DNA of 12,948 nt from an uncultured Verrucomicrobiales bacterium (GTDB taxonomy: Bacteria; Verrucomicrobiota; Verrucomicrobiia; Verrucomicrobiales; Akkermansiaceae), in assembly GCA_937969125.1 (NCBI GenBank), contig CALBVA010000283.1, forward strand, positions 1-12,948, read 5' to 3'. Positions 1-5,728 of the stretch are shown in pieces. Positions within the stretch are counted from its first letter, which is position 1. Each line of letters starts with the position of its first letter. The position numbers and the translations under genes were made by a program. A model generated the notes under the pieces. That model had not been told where the DNA came from. It made no database searches and saw only the letters and a list, made by a program, of their open reading frames with translations.

Positions 1-468
1 ATTGCGTTTTGCCCCATCGAGGCGGTCCTTGGCGGTTTCGATTTCCAACTCACGGCCGGTCTGGGTGAAGTGATCCAAGGCCTCCTTTTTTCGTTCGAAG
101 CCCAGACGCTTTTGCTCGAGATCACGCGGGGTGGTGAGCTCCAGATCTCGGAGTTCGCGCTCGGCCTTGGCGAGATTGAGCTTTTGTGACTTAGCGGTTT
201 CGCGGGCCTCGGCGAGAGCGAGGTCGTAGTCCTCGCTCTCAAAAGAGAGGAGAATGTCGCCCTTCTTGACACTGGCACCGTGTTTCACCAATTCGGTCAC
301 GGTGAACTTGGACCACTGCTCCGGCTCGATTTTAAGAACGGTGACCTGGGTCGGGATGAAGGTGGCATCTAGTGAGAGGCTCGTTTCAAAAGGCTCGGTC
401 TGGATGGTGTGTTCGCCTCCGAGAAGGGTGGCACTAAGAAGGGCGGAAAGAAGGAAGGAGGATTTCAT
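1..468 (-). CDS. Periplasmic adaptor / membrane-fusion (HlyD-like) protein, 5' part only
   Basis: The gene starts at ATG 468 and runs off the left edge, so only the first 156 codons are visible. It opens with an export signal (MKSSFLLSALLSATLLGG). A short beta region follows, then the biotinyl-lipoyl-like half motif HGASVKKGDILLSFES at about residues 60-75, which is typical of efflux and secretion adaptor subunits. After it comes a long charged, heptad-like helical stretch (rich in A, E, K, L, R) to the edge, matching the alpha-hairpin of these proteins. Family members link an inner-membrane transporter to an outer-membrane channel or act in secretion, but no partner gene is in view. It lies 34 bases downstream of the next minus-strand gene, probably in the same transcription unit. 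No Shine-Dalgarno sequence precedes the ATG. The adaptor-family call is good; the exact transport system is unknown. Confidence 0.7.
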   Translation of the reverse strand, partial: MKSSFLLSALLSATLLGGEHTIQTEPFETSLSLDATFIPTQVTVLKIEPEQWSKFTVTELVKHGASVKKGDILLSFESEDYDLALAEARETAKSQKLNLAKAERELRDLELTTPRDLEQKRLGFERKKEALDHFTQTGRELEIETAKDRLDGAKRN

Positions 469-502
469 GCGGGGGTGGCGGAGGGCGGAGAGTATTCTCA
501 AT

Positions 503-1177
503 TTAATGACTGCGTTGGTAGTGTCCCTTCCTAGCGAAGTAAAGGGTCCGGTTTTTCTTGGATTTTTCTGATAGCGGAGCGAGGTCGGTGGCGACATCGA
601 AGCCTGCTTTCCGCAGCTCCTTTTCCAGTCCGGGGATCGGGCGGGTGGAGATCAGACCGAGGAGGCCTCCGTTTTTGAGGCGCTCATTGAACCCACTCAA
701 AACCGCAGGCGAAGTGATGGACCAGCGCTTTGGGGCTAGCGCTTCGAGGTGATCGAGATCCGCCACGATGCCCTGACTGCCCGTGAATTCGGCAGGGATG
801 AGTGAGAAGGGATCCGCATCACCAATGGTGACCCGTTCGTCAGCGAGGCCCTCATTGTCCACATGATTCGCGAGCCAGCCGGGGATCTCGGCAGCTTCCG
901 GCAGGATGATGAATGAAGCCTTCTCCTGCGGAAGCACCTTCATGGATTCCAGCACGGCGTGTCCGAAGCCGAGGCCCAGAAAGATCGTGCGGGGCTGCCG
1001 TGCGGGGCGGAAGGGCTGACTCATTACGCCGACCAGCTTTCTCGCTGCATGCCCTAGGTGTGCGGCATCCACCTGACGGCCTTCACATTCCAGGAAATGA
1101 CGGTCATCATGCTGCATGAGATCAAGTTGCAGTCCGGTACACGAGGTAGTGCTGGCGATCATTTTACGTGGTTTCAT
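503..1177 (-). CDS. Spermidine-synthase-like (class I SAM-methyltransferase fold) protein, diverged
   Basis: A 224-residue protein starting at ATG 1177. Residues 64-73 (TIFLGLGFGH) look like the glycine-rich nucleotide loop of the spermidine synthase/SAM-methyltransferase fold, with an acidic position following (ILPEAAE, about 91-97). Residues near 138-143 (VADLDHL) and the hydrophobic strand GGLLGLIS near 169 fit later strands of the fold. The usual spermidine synthase signature with its GGGDG loop and catalytic aspartate is not clearly preserved, so real aminopropyl transfer is doubtful. No signal peptide is seen, so it is probably cytoplasmic. A possible ribosome site, GGGGAG, sits 10 bases before the ATG inside a perfect small hairpin (1188-1202). 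It is followed by the adaptor gene 34 bases downstream. Fold assignment is moderate and function unknown. Confidence 0.5.
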   Translation of the reverse strand: MKPRKMIASTTSCTGLQLDLMQHDDRHFLECEGRQVDAAHLGHAARKLVGVMSQPFRPARQPRTIFLGLGFGHAVLESMKVLPQEKASFIILPEAAEIPGWLANHVDNEGLADERVTIGDADPFSLIPAEFTGSQGIVADLDHLEALAPKRWSITSPAVLSGFNERLKNGGLLGLISTRPIPGLEKELRKAGFDVATDLAPLSEKSKKNRTLYFARKGHYQRSH

Positions 1178-1187
1178 TGGCAGAATG

Positions 1188-1202
1188 CTCCCCGCTGGGG
1201 AG
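1188..1202. repeat. Perfect 6-bp inverted repeat ahead of the spermidine-synthase-like gene
   Basis: CTCCCC-GCT-GGGGAG. On the minus strand the 3' arm (GGGGAG) is the only Shine-Dalgarno-like sequence for the gene starting at 1177, so in RNA it would be paired in the hairpin. This is seen directly; a regulatory role is inference. Confidence 0.4.
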
Positions 1203-1228
1203 GGTGGGGAGTTCTCGGCGGGGAGGGG
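1197..1228 (+). other. G-run cluster, potential G-quadruplex
   Basis: Five G-runs (GGGG, GGG, GGGG, GGGG, GGGG) on the plus strand are separated by loops of 1, 1, 10 and 1 bases, with GGGGAG repeated three times. It lies in the divergent region between the minus gene at 1177 and the plus gene at 1419. The pattern could fold as a G-quadruplex; the long third loop weakens this. Confidence 0.35.
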
Positions 1229-1381
1229 AATGATTGCCAGTCGAAAAAATTAGCAGGTGGTTTCCATCGAAATCGTGCATCAATCTGCTCAAGGATCAAA
1301 ATCGCAACTGTTCGTGCGATTAGTAAAAGGAGAATTTAGTCAAGAAACCCTGATTTTAAGGGGAAATGGACAAATGCCCAC

Positions 1382-1409
1382 TTCCCATCACGACCCCGAA
1401 TGCTATAAA
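1382..1409 (+). promoter_or_regulatory. Extended -10 promoter for the amidase lipoprotein
   Basis: TG (1401-1402), one base, then TATAAA (1404-1409) forms an extended -10. A weak -35 (TTCCCA, 1382-1387) lies 16 bases upstream. Transcription would be expected to start near 1416, two or three bases before the ATG at 1419, giving an almost leaderless mRNA. No Shine-Dalgarno sequence precedes that ATG. Confidence 0.45.
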
Positions 1410-1418
1410 ACTCGCAAT

Positions 1419-2228
1419 ATGAAAAAGACCTCACTGTGGTTCGCGCTGGCGGGATTGGGCGTCGCTATTTTTGCGGCTTGTTCCGCCGATCCGCCCATTG
1501 TGAGTGTTTCTGACAGTTACACACTCTATGATTCCTTCCGGAATCCGCATGAGGGGATTCACGACCGTAAGCCCGGCTCGTCGGATTGGAATCACGCCGG
1601 TGCGACTGCTTCTCTGGGAGGCAGGCCTGCCATTCCAGGCCGTAATGGCAATCGTTCCTCTCTTCCTCGGCGCAGTGCTTCCTCGCTGCTTCGTGAGATT
1701 AAGATCGAGCACGATTACCTTCCCTATCGGGCTCGTGGACGCTCCCGCCGCTCCATGCGTCCGCGCTACATCACCATTCACTCCACCCAAAACTGGAGTC
1801 GCGGTGCGGATGCCCGTCGCCACTCGCTCGCCTTGAAGCGGGGTGCTCTTGGCCGAATCTCCTGGCACTATACCACTGATGAAAATCGCGCGGTGCAGCA
1901 CCTTCCCACGACAGAGCAGGGGAATCACGCGGAGAATTATCGTGGGCCGGGTAATCTCTATTCCATTGGTATTGAGATGTGTGAACATCCCGGTAACAGC
2001 CGAGCGAAAACCCTCGAGCGGACTGCGAAGCTTGCGGCCTGGCTGATGGTGAAACACGACCTCCCGCTTTCCTCGATCAAGCCTCACTGGAACTGGCCGC
2101 GCACTGGCAAGAATCCTCCGAACAAAAACTGCCCGCACTTCCTCCTGACCAATGGTCGTCCCGGAGCGAAATGGCGCGGCTTCGTCAAAGTGGTGGATCG
2201 CTATCACCGCCAGATCACCGGTCGTTGA
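1419..2228 (+). CDS. Lipoprotein N-acetylmuramoyl-L-alanine amidase (Amidase_2 family)
   Basis: A 269-residue exported lipoprotein. ATG 1419 is chosen because it begins a clear type II signal peptide: MKK, a hydrophobic core, then lipobox FAAC with the lipidated Cys at 21. The frame is open further upstream, but that part does not look like a signal sequence. After a linker rich in Arg and Ser comes the amidase fold: YITIHST with the first zinc histidine at 121, HYTTDEN at 150-156, IGIEMCEH at 183-190, and KPHW...NCPH giving His223 and Cys238. The His/His/Cys set is like T7 lysozyme and PGRP-type amidases. The family cleaves the bond between muramic acid and L-alanine in peptidoglycan, so cell-wall turnover is likely. 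Its stop codon overlaps the next gene's start (TGATG), suggesting co-transcription. Confidence 0.87.
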   Translation: MKKTSLWFALAGLGVAIFAACSADPPIVSVSDSYTLYDSFRNPHEGIHDRKPGSSDWNHAGATASLGGRPAIPGRNGNRSSLPRRSASSLLREIKIEHDYLPYRARGRSRRSMRPRYITIHSTQNWSRGADARRHSLALKRGALGRISWHYTTDENRAVQHLPTTEQGNHAENYRGPGNLYSIGIEMCEHPGNSRAKTLERTAKLAAWLMVKHDLPLSSIKPHWNWPRTGKNPPNKNCPHFLLTNGRPGAKWRGFVKVVDRYHRQITGR

Positions 2229-2584
2229 TGTCAGAGTCAGAGGAGATCTGGTATCAGTGCCAACGTTGTACGAACTGCTGTAAGTGGGAGGGTGACGTCG
2301 TCCTCGCCGAGGGTGAGGTCGAGAAGATCGCGGACTTCCTCGGCATCCCGCTTTACGAATTCGTGAAGGATTACACCCGCCTTCGCGATAACCGGCAAGG
2401 GCTCTCATTGATCGATAAAGAAGGCACCACCGAGTGCATCATGCTGGATGGCATCGATTGCCGCCTGCAGGACGTCAAGCCTTACCAATGCACCGGTTTC
2501 CCGAATCGCTGGAACTTCGAGAACTGGCGCGAGGCCTGCGAAGCCATTCCCGCTCCACGGCCATCGCCCTCCGGTGGCCAGTGA
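2228..2584 (+). CDS. YkgJ-family cysteine-cluster protein
   Basis: A 118-residue soluble protein beginning at ATG 2228, which shares one base with the amidase stop codon. Cysteines at 11, 14, 17 and 18 (CQRCTNCC) form the CxxCxxCC motif of the YkgJ/UPF0153 family. Further cysteines at 70, 78 and 88, the last in PYQCTGFPNRW, match the family's C-terminal signature. These proteins are thought to bind zinc or an iron-sulfur centre; their biochemical role is not settled. No signal peptide is seen, so it is cytoplasmic although it follows an exported amidase. The tail (APRPSPSGG) is low in complexity. An upstream ATG at 2171 is open in the same frame but lies deep in the amidase gene and adds no family-like sequence. 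The gene ends three bases before the convergent membrane-protein gene. Confidence 0.85.
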   Translation: MSESEEIWYQCQRCTNCCKWEGDVVLAEGEVEKIADFLGIPLYEFVKDYTRLRDNRQGLSLIDKEGTTECIMLDGIDCRLQDVKPYQCTGFPNRWNFENWREACEAIPAPRPSPSGGQ

Positions 2585-2587
2585 GGA

Positions 2588-3271
2588 TCAATCATCCCCG
2601 TCCAGGGAGAAGAACATCACCAGCAGGCACCACATCCCAAGTACGATGTTCATAAGAGGTAGCTGTAGCGGTAGGGGGAAGAGGTAAACGAGCGAAACCG
2701 TCGGGATCCACACCACCCAGTTCGCGATCATGAGTGGGATTGCCCGGCGGAGGTAGGGGCGCCGTTTCAAGGCCGCCCGGCATTCCGGAATCGAGCCATC
2801 TTTCTCGATCAAAAGATACCCGAAGATCGTTTGTGGAATTGCCAGGAAAGGCACCCAGATGAACTCGTCCACGAAGGTCTTCCACGCCACTGTAGTGAAG
2901 TTCAATTCCGCCCCGAACATCCAATTCTGAAAGCGATAAAAATACTCCACCTCCAGTCCGATGATGGCCCAGAAGATAAAGTATCCCGCCACTCGCCGCG
3001 GTGGTGTTCCCGGCCCTTTCGTGAAGATCCGCTGCACTACGGCGGGGACCAGGCTGCCGAAGACCGCCGTTGAAATCATCGCGACCCAAGGCGACCACTC
3101 CTCCTTCAGTCGGCCCACAATGTCCAATTTCTCCCGTGTCCCGGAGTGGTAGTAGTAGGCCATCACCAGTGCCAGGGCGATCGCCCAGAGGACGCAGGCC
3201 GGGAGGAGGTTCTTCCGGATCGCTCCTGCTCCCAGACGAAATGTTTCCCGAAGGTGGCCAGTATTCTTCAC
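2588..3271 (-). CDS. Multi-pass membrane protein resembling the Mpv17/PMP22 family
   Basis: A 227-residue protein with about four to five hydrophobic segments (about 22-40, 63-80, 94-110, 138-155, 180-222). The GTG at 3271 is the only reasonable start, because an in-frame TAG lies 12 bases upstream. Several parts line up with the Mpv17/PMP22 signature known from peroxisomal and mitochondrial membrane proteins. The G-x-E-x-x-YFYRF segment (105-114) corresponds to the conserved G-P-x-x-H-x-WY region. KTFVDEFIWVP (131-141) corresponds to the K-x-x-x-DQ-x-x-x-P helix. NWVVWIP plus a Y-x-x-P-x-x-x-Q stretch and a late Trp (184-214) corresponds to the C-terminal signature. The function of this family is unclear even in eukaryotes, with channel activity proposed for Mpv17. 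The gene is divergent from the redox gene with only 46 bases between starts. The match is from memory of the family pattern and is tentative. Confidence 0.55.
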   Translation of the reverse strand: MKNTGHLRETFRLGAGAIRKNLLPACVLWAIALALVMAYYYHSGTREKLDIVGRLKEEWSPWVAMISTAVFGSLVPAVVQRIFTKGPGTPPRRVAGYFIFWAIIGLEVEYFYRFQNWMFGAELNFTTVAWKTFVDEFIWVPFLAIPQTIFGYLLIEKDGSIPECRAALKRRPYLRRAIPLMIANWVVWIPTVSLVYLFPLPLQLPLMNIVLGMWCLLVMFFSLDGDD

Positions 3272-3317
3272 AGTCGCGGACTAAGACTCCGCCATCTCCA
3301 ATTCACCAGATCAAAAA

Positions 3318-4604
3318 ATGCGGACCCTGAAATACCTGCTCACCCTCGTCCTGCTTCTTCCTCTGCAGGCCGATTCCCTCCGGTCCGGGAAGCCCTTGCC
3401 CGCGCTCTCCCTGCCGCCCATCGAAGGTGGTGCCCCAGTCGCCACCCACTCTTTTTTGGGGGAGAAGCTCATGCTCCACCTCTTCGCTTCCTGGTGAGCG
3501 GGCTGCCGGAAACACGTGCCGGGCTGGCACGCACGCACCAAAGACCTCGATCTGAAAGTCGTCGGTATCGTCCAGGAGCAACATCCCGACCGCGCCCGCC
3601 TCTATATGCAGTGGCAGCAAATGGACTGGCCTGTCCTCGCTGATCCATACAATGAGCTCCAGATTAAAGTCGTCCCCATCACCCTGCTGATAGATCGCCA
3701 CGGCATCATCCGCTACCGGAATCCCAAAGCTTCCGATCTTAAGAAATTCCTCGATACTGATTACCCCGAGCGCCCGAAGGCGAGAGCTGTAACACCCCCG
3801 GAGAAGAACGACCTTAGAACCCTCAAGAAACTCATCAAAGCCGAACCTGAAAACGCGCGCGGCCACTTCCGCCTCGGGGTTGCCTATCGAGCACGATTCG
3901 ACTCGGAGGCCGCGAAGCCCGATGACTTTGCCCTCGCCATTCATTCCTGGCAGCAAGCTCTCGCGCTGCAACCCGACCAATACATCTGGCGTCGCCGCAT
4001 CCAGCAATACGGGCCTCGTCTTGATAAACCCTACGCTTTCTACGACTGGGTGCCGCAGGCGAGAAAAGACCTCCTAAAGCGTGGTGAAAAACCTCATCCG
4101 CTTCCGGTCGAGCCGAAGGGTTCCGAGTTTGCCGATGCCGGGAAATTTCCCCCGCGCGATATCGCGAATCCACCTCCAACGAGTAAGGGGTTTGATGACG
4201 ATGAGGACCTCATTAAGGTGAGCAAAGTCGTAGTCCCCTCGACCAAGGGTGACCGCAAGGCCGTCCGCGTCCACCTCACGCTCACTCCGAATGCTGCGAA
4301 AAAGGTCCATTGGAGCAATGATGCCGGTCCTGTGGCGGCGGACAGCAAAATCCCGGTGGGGTATGGCCAAAAAGTCACCGTGACCCTCCACGATCTTGCC
4401 ATCACCGCGCCGCCGAAGGATCAGGTCACCTCCTCAGAAGTGCGCCATGTCGAGTTCGAGCTGCGACCAAAAGAAGGGAAAATCCTTCCCGATACTGCAT
4501 CGATCTACCTCTTTTATTACGTCTGTGAGGACACCAATGGCACTTGCCAGTATCTGGCACACGAAGTCACTTTTGATTTTTCGGAAACGCAATCTCCCGA
4601 ATAA
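3318..4604 (+). CDS. Probable selenoprotein: exported thioredoxin-like (TlpA/redoxin-type) protein with in-frame UGA at the active site
   Basis: Read from ATG 3318 through the UGA at 3495-3497, the gene encodes 428 residues. Residues 1-19 form a signal peptide (MRTLKYLLTLVLLLPLQA). Residues about 22-145 are a thioredoxin-like fold, with FASW-U-AGCRKH at 56-66, so UGA replaces the first Cys of CxxC (U60, C63). The cis-proline loop VVPITLLID (Pro120) is present. A helical TPR-like stretch follows (about 155-215), then a beta-rich C-terminal domain with a second cysteine pair (Cys403, Cys410 in CEDTNGTC) that resembles DsbD-type partner domains. The frame is otherwise intact for 368 codons after the UGA. 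A SECIS-like hairpin lies at the expected distance. The likely role is periplasmic thiol redox or peroxide chemistry. Alternatives are a recent TGC-to-TGA nonsense change or a base error. A start at GTG 3516 would remove the signal and active site. Confidence 0.75.
3495..3497 (+). other. In-frame UGA, candidate selenocysteine codon
   Basis: Codon 60 of the redox gene. It follows TGG (Trp59) and precedes GCG GGC TGC (A-G-C), so it sits exactly where the nucleophilic cysteine of a WCxxC thioredoxin motif belongs. UGA ends the amidase, YkgJ, Mpv17-like, cca and siroheme-decarboxylase-like genes in this window, so genome-wide reassignment is excluded. Confidence 0.75.
3515..3531 (+). promoter_or_regulatory. 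SECIS-like hairpin downstream of the UGA
   Basis: CGTGCC-GGGCT-GGCACG makes a perfect 6-bp stem with a 5-base loop starting with G. There are 23 bases between the UGA and the loop. Bacterial SECIS elements are known to lie within the coding region shortly after the UGA, with a small apical loop carrying G in its first positions and a UGA-to-loop distance of roughly 16-37 bases, so this fits. The loop also resembles the GGUCU of E. coli fdhF. Confidence 0.65.
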
Positions 4605-4618
4605 AAAGGGTCACTTAA

Positions 4619-5728
4619 TCAGCTCTTTTTCCCGAATTTCTCATGCCACTCGCGATAGACCAGCGGGGAGATTTCGGAGGGCTTGATCTCGGAGCGGCCA
4701 CCCCAGAAGACATTGGTGTAGCTCACTGGGATGCCAATGGACTCGAGGTGTTTATCGATGGCGGCTTTGTGCTCCATGACCTTGTCCTTCTCAGTTCCGT
4801 GGACCACGCCCATGACATTGACGTTTCCGAACTGCGGGCCTCCTTCTCGCCAATAGGCGTGCGTCATGCAGTGGTGACGCCCCACCTCGCTGCCCGCTTC
4901 GACCTCGCGGCCCTTCGGCACGGCCCAGTGGAAAAGTCCGTTGAAGCGGGTCACGCGCTTACCGGTGTCGGAGGGCTTGACGTGCTCCAGGAAGGTGGAG
5001 AAGCGACCGATGACCTTCTTTTTATCGAGGATCTCCGCGACTTCATAAAACTTCTCCAATGACACCCCGGCGAGTTCGGCCCGTGCGTCCCAGCAGTTTT
5101 GAATGACTTCCTCCGGCTGCAGTTCCTCCTTCAGAGCCAGGAGGACCTTCCACTCCTCATCGCTGAGATCGACCACGGTGGTGGTCATCATTTCCGCCGC
5201 GACATCCAGCTTCGCTCCAGGCTCGAGACCCTTCCGCCGGACGTGACCAACGCCGAGGGTGAAGACTCCGTTCGCCGGCATAAGGATGAATTCCTCCGCT
5301 CCCACGATCTCCTTCAGGACGTTTCCGTGCTCTTCCAGGGACTCGCCTTGCGGGACTTTCAGGGTGGTCCAGAGTCGGTATCCGGAGCCTGAGATCTGGC
5401 CATCGGTCGAGCGAATGACGACGTGTCCGGAGAAGGGATCTTCCTTAGCCATGAAGTCGAAGGCGGCATTGAGCTTCTCTTCCGGGACCTTCCAGGCAAC
5501 GAGGGCGCCGTGGGCCAGTTTCGTGGCGAGCATGGTCTGTCGCACGCGACGGATCACCCCGGCTTCGAGCATCGCGCGGATGCGTTCCAGTACGATTGGG
5601 AGGTCCACGCCGGACTCCCGGGCGATGACGGAGAAGGGGTCACGCTGGAAGCCGGAGACGAGGTCTTCGGAAACGGCCAGGATTTGCGCGTTGATGGGAT
5701 CGTCGTGCTCGGTGGGGATGGTGCTCAT
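4619..5728 (-). CDS. Tandem Lrp/AsnC-like protein related to siroheme decarboxylase (AhbA/AhbB, NirD/L type)
   Basis: A 369-residue soluble protein with a duplicated layout. The N half has a helix-turn-helix (about 12-62, ending GVIRRVRQ) followed by a ferredoxin-like domain to about 160. The C half has a second helix-turn-helix (about 188-245, ending KKKVIGRF) and a ferredoxin-like domain. Residues 286-310 (HCMTHAYWRE, then NVMGVVHG) match the AhbB/NirL-type pattern with His/Tyr near the haem substrate; the equivalent stretch of the N half (103-121) has lost it. AhbA/AhbB and NirD/L family enzymes decarboxylate siroheme in alternative haem or haem d1 synthesis, but no other haem gene is in view, so it could be a regulator or an enzyme with another tetrapyrrole role. 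ATG 5728 overlaps the cca stop (ATGA), implying co-translation. It converges with the redox gene, 14 bases apart. Confidence 0.6.
   Translation of the reverse strand: MSTIPTEHDDPINAQILAVSEDLVSGFQRDPFSVIARESGVDLPIVLERIRAMLEAGVIRRVRQTMLATKLAHGALVAWKVPEEKLNAAFDFMAKEDPFSGHVVIRSTDGQISGSGYRLWTTLKVPQGESLEEHGNVLKEIVGAEEFILMPANGVFTLGVGHVRRKGLEPGAKLDVAAEMMTTTVVDLSDEEWKVLLALKEELQPEEVIQNCWDARAELAGVSLEKFYEVAEILDKKKVIGRFSTFLEHVKPSDTGKRVTRFNGLFHWAVPKGREVEAGSEVGRHHCMTHAYWREGGPQFGNVNVMGVVHGTEKDKVMEHKAAIDKHLESIGIPVSYTNVFWGGRSEIKPSEISPLVYREWHEKFGKKS

Noticed and set aside
1366..1422. 18-codon leader frame (MDKCPLPITTPNAIKLAI) with AAGGGG just before it, whose stop overlaps the amidase ATG (ATATGA)
   Set aside because: The coupling layout is attractive, but the extended -10 at 1404-1409 would start transcription downstream of it, the SD-to-ATG spacing is too short, and the composition is not informative.
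1431..2408. Long open frame on the minus strand (325 codons)
   Set aside because: It is antisense to the amidase and YkgJ genes, has an Arg/Thr/Gly-rich composition without any motif, and results from the codon bias of the real genes.
3495..3497. UGA read as Trp or Gly through an altered genetic code
   Set aside because: Other genes in the window end properly with TGA and use TGG for Trp and GGN for Gly; only this position is recoded.
3303..4007. Minus-strand frame of 234 codons covering the UGA region
   Set aside because: It is antisense to the thioredoxin-like gene, which has clear family motifs in the plus frame on both sides of the UGA. The antisense translation shows none.
3516..4604. 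A separate gene starting at GTG 3516
   Set aside because: It would start in the middle of the first thioredoxin helix, three codons after the conserved Cys63, with no ribosome site and no signal peptide. Read-through from 3318 explains the sequence better.
4603..4630. AAAAAG / CTTTTT inverted repeat between the convergent redox and siroheme-decarboxylase-like genes as a bidirectional terminator
   Set aside because: The stem is only six mostly A-T pairs with a 16-base loop, too weak to call.
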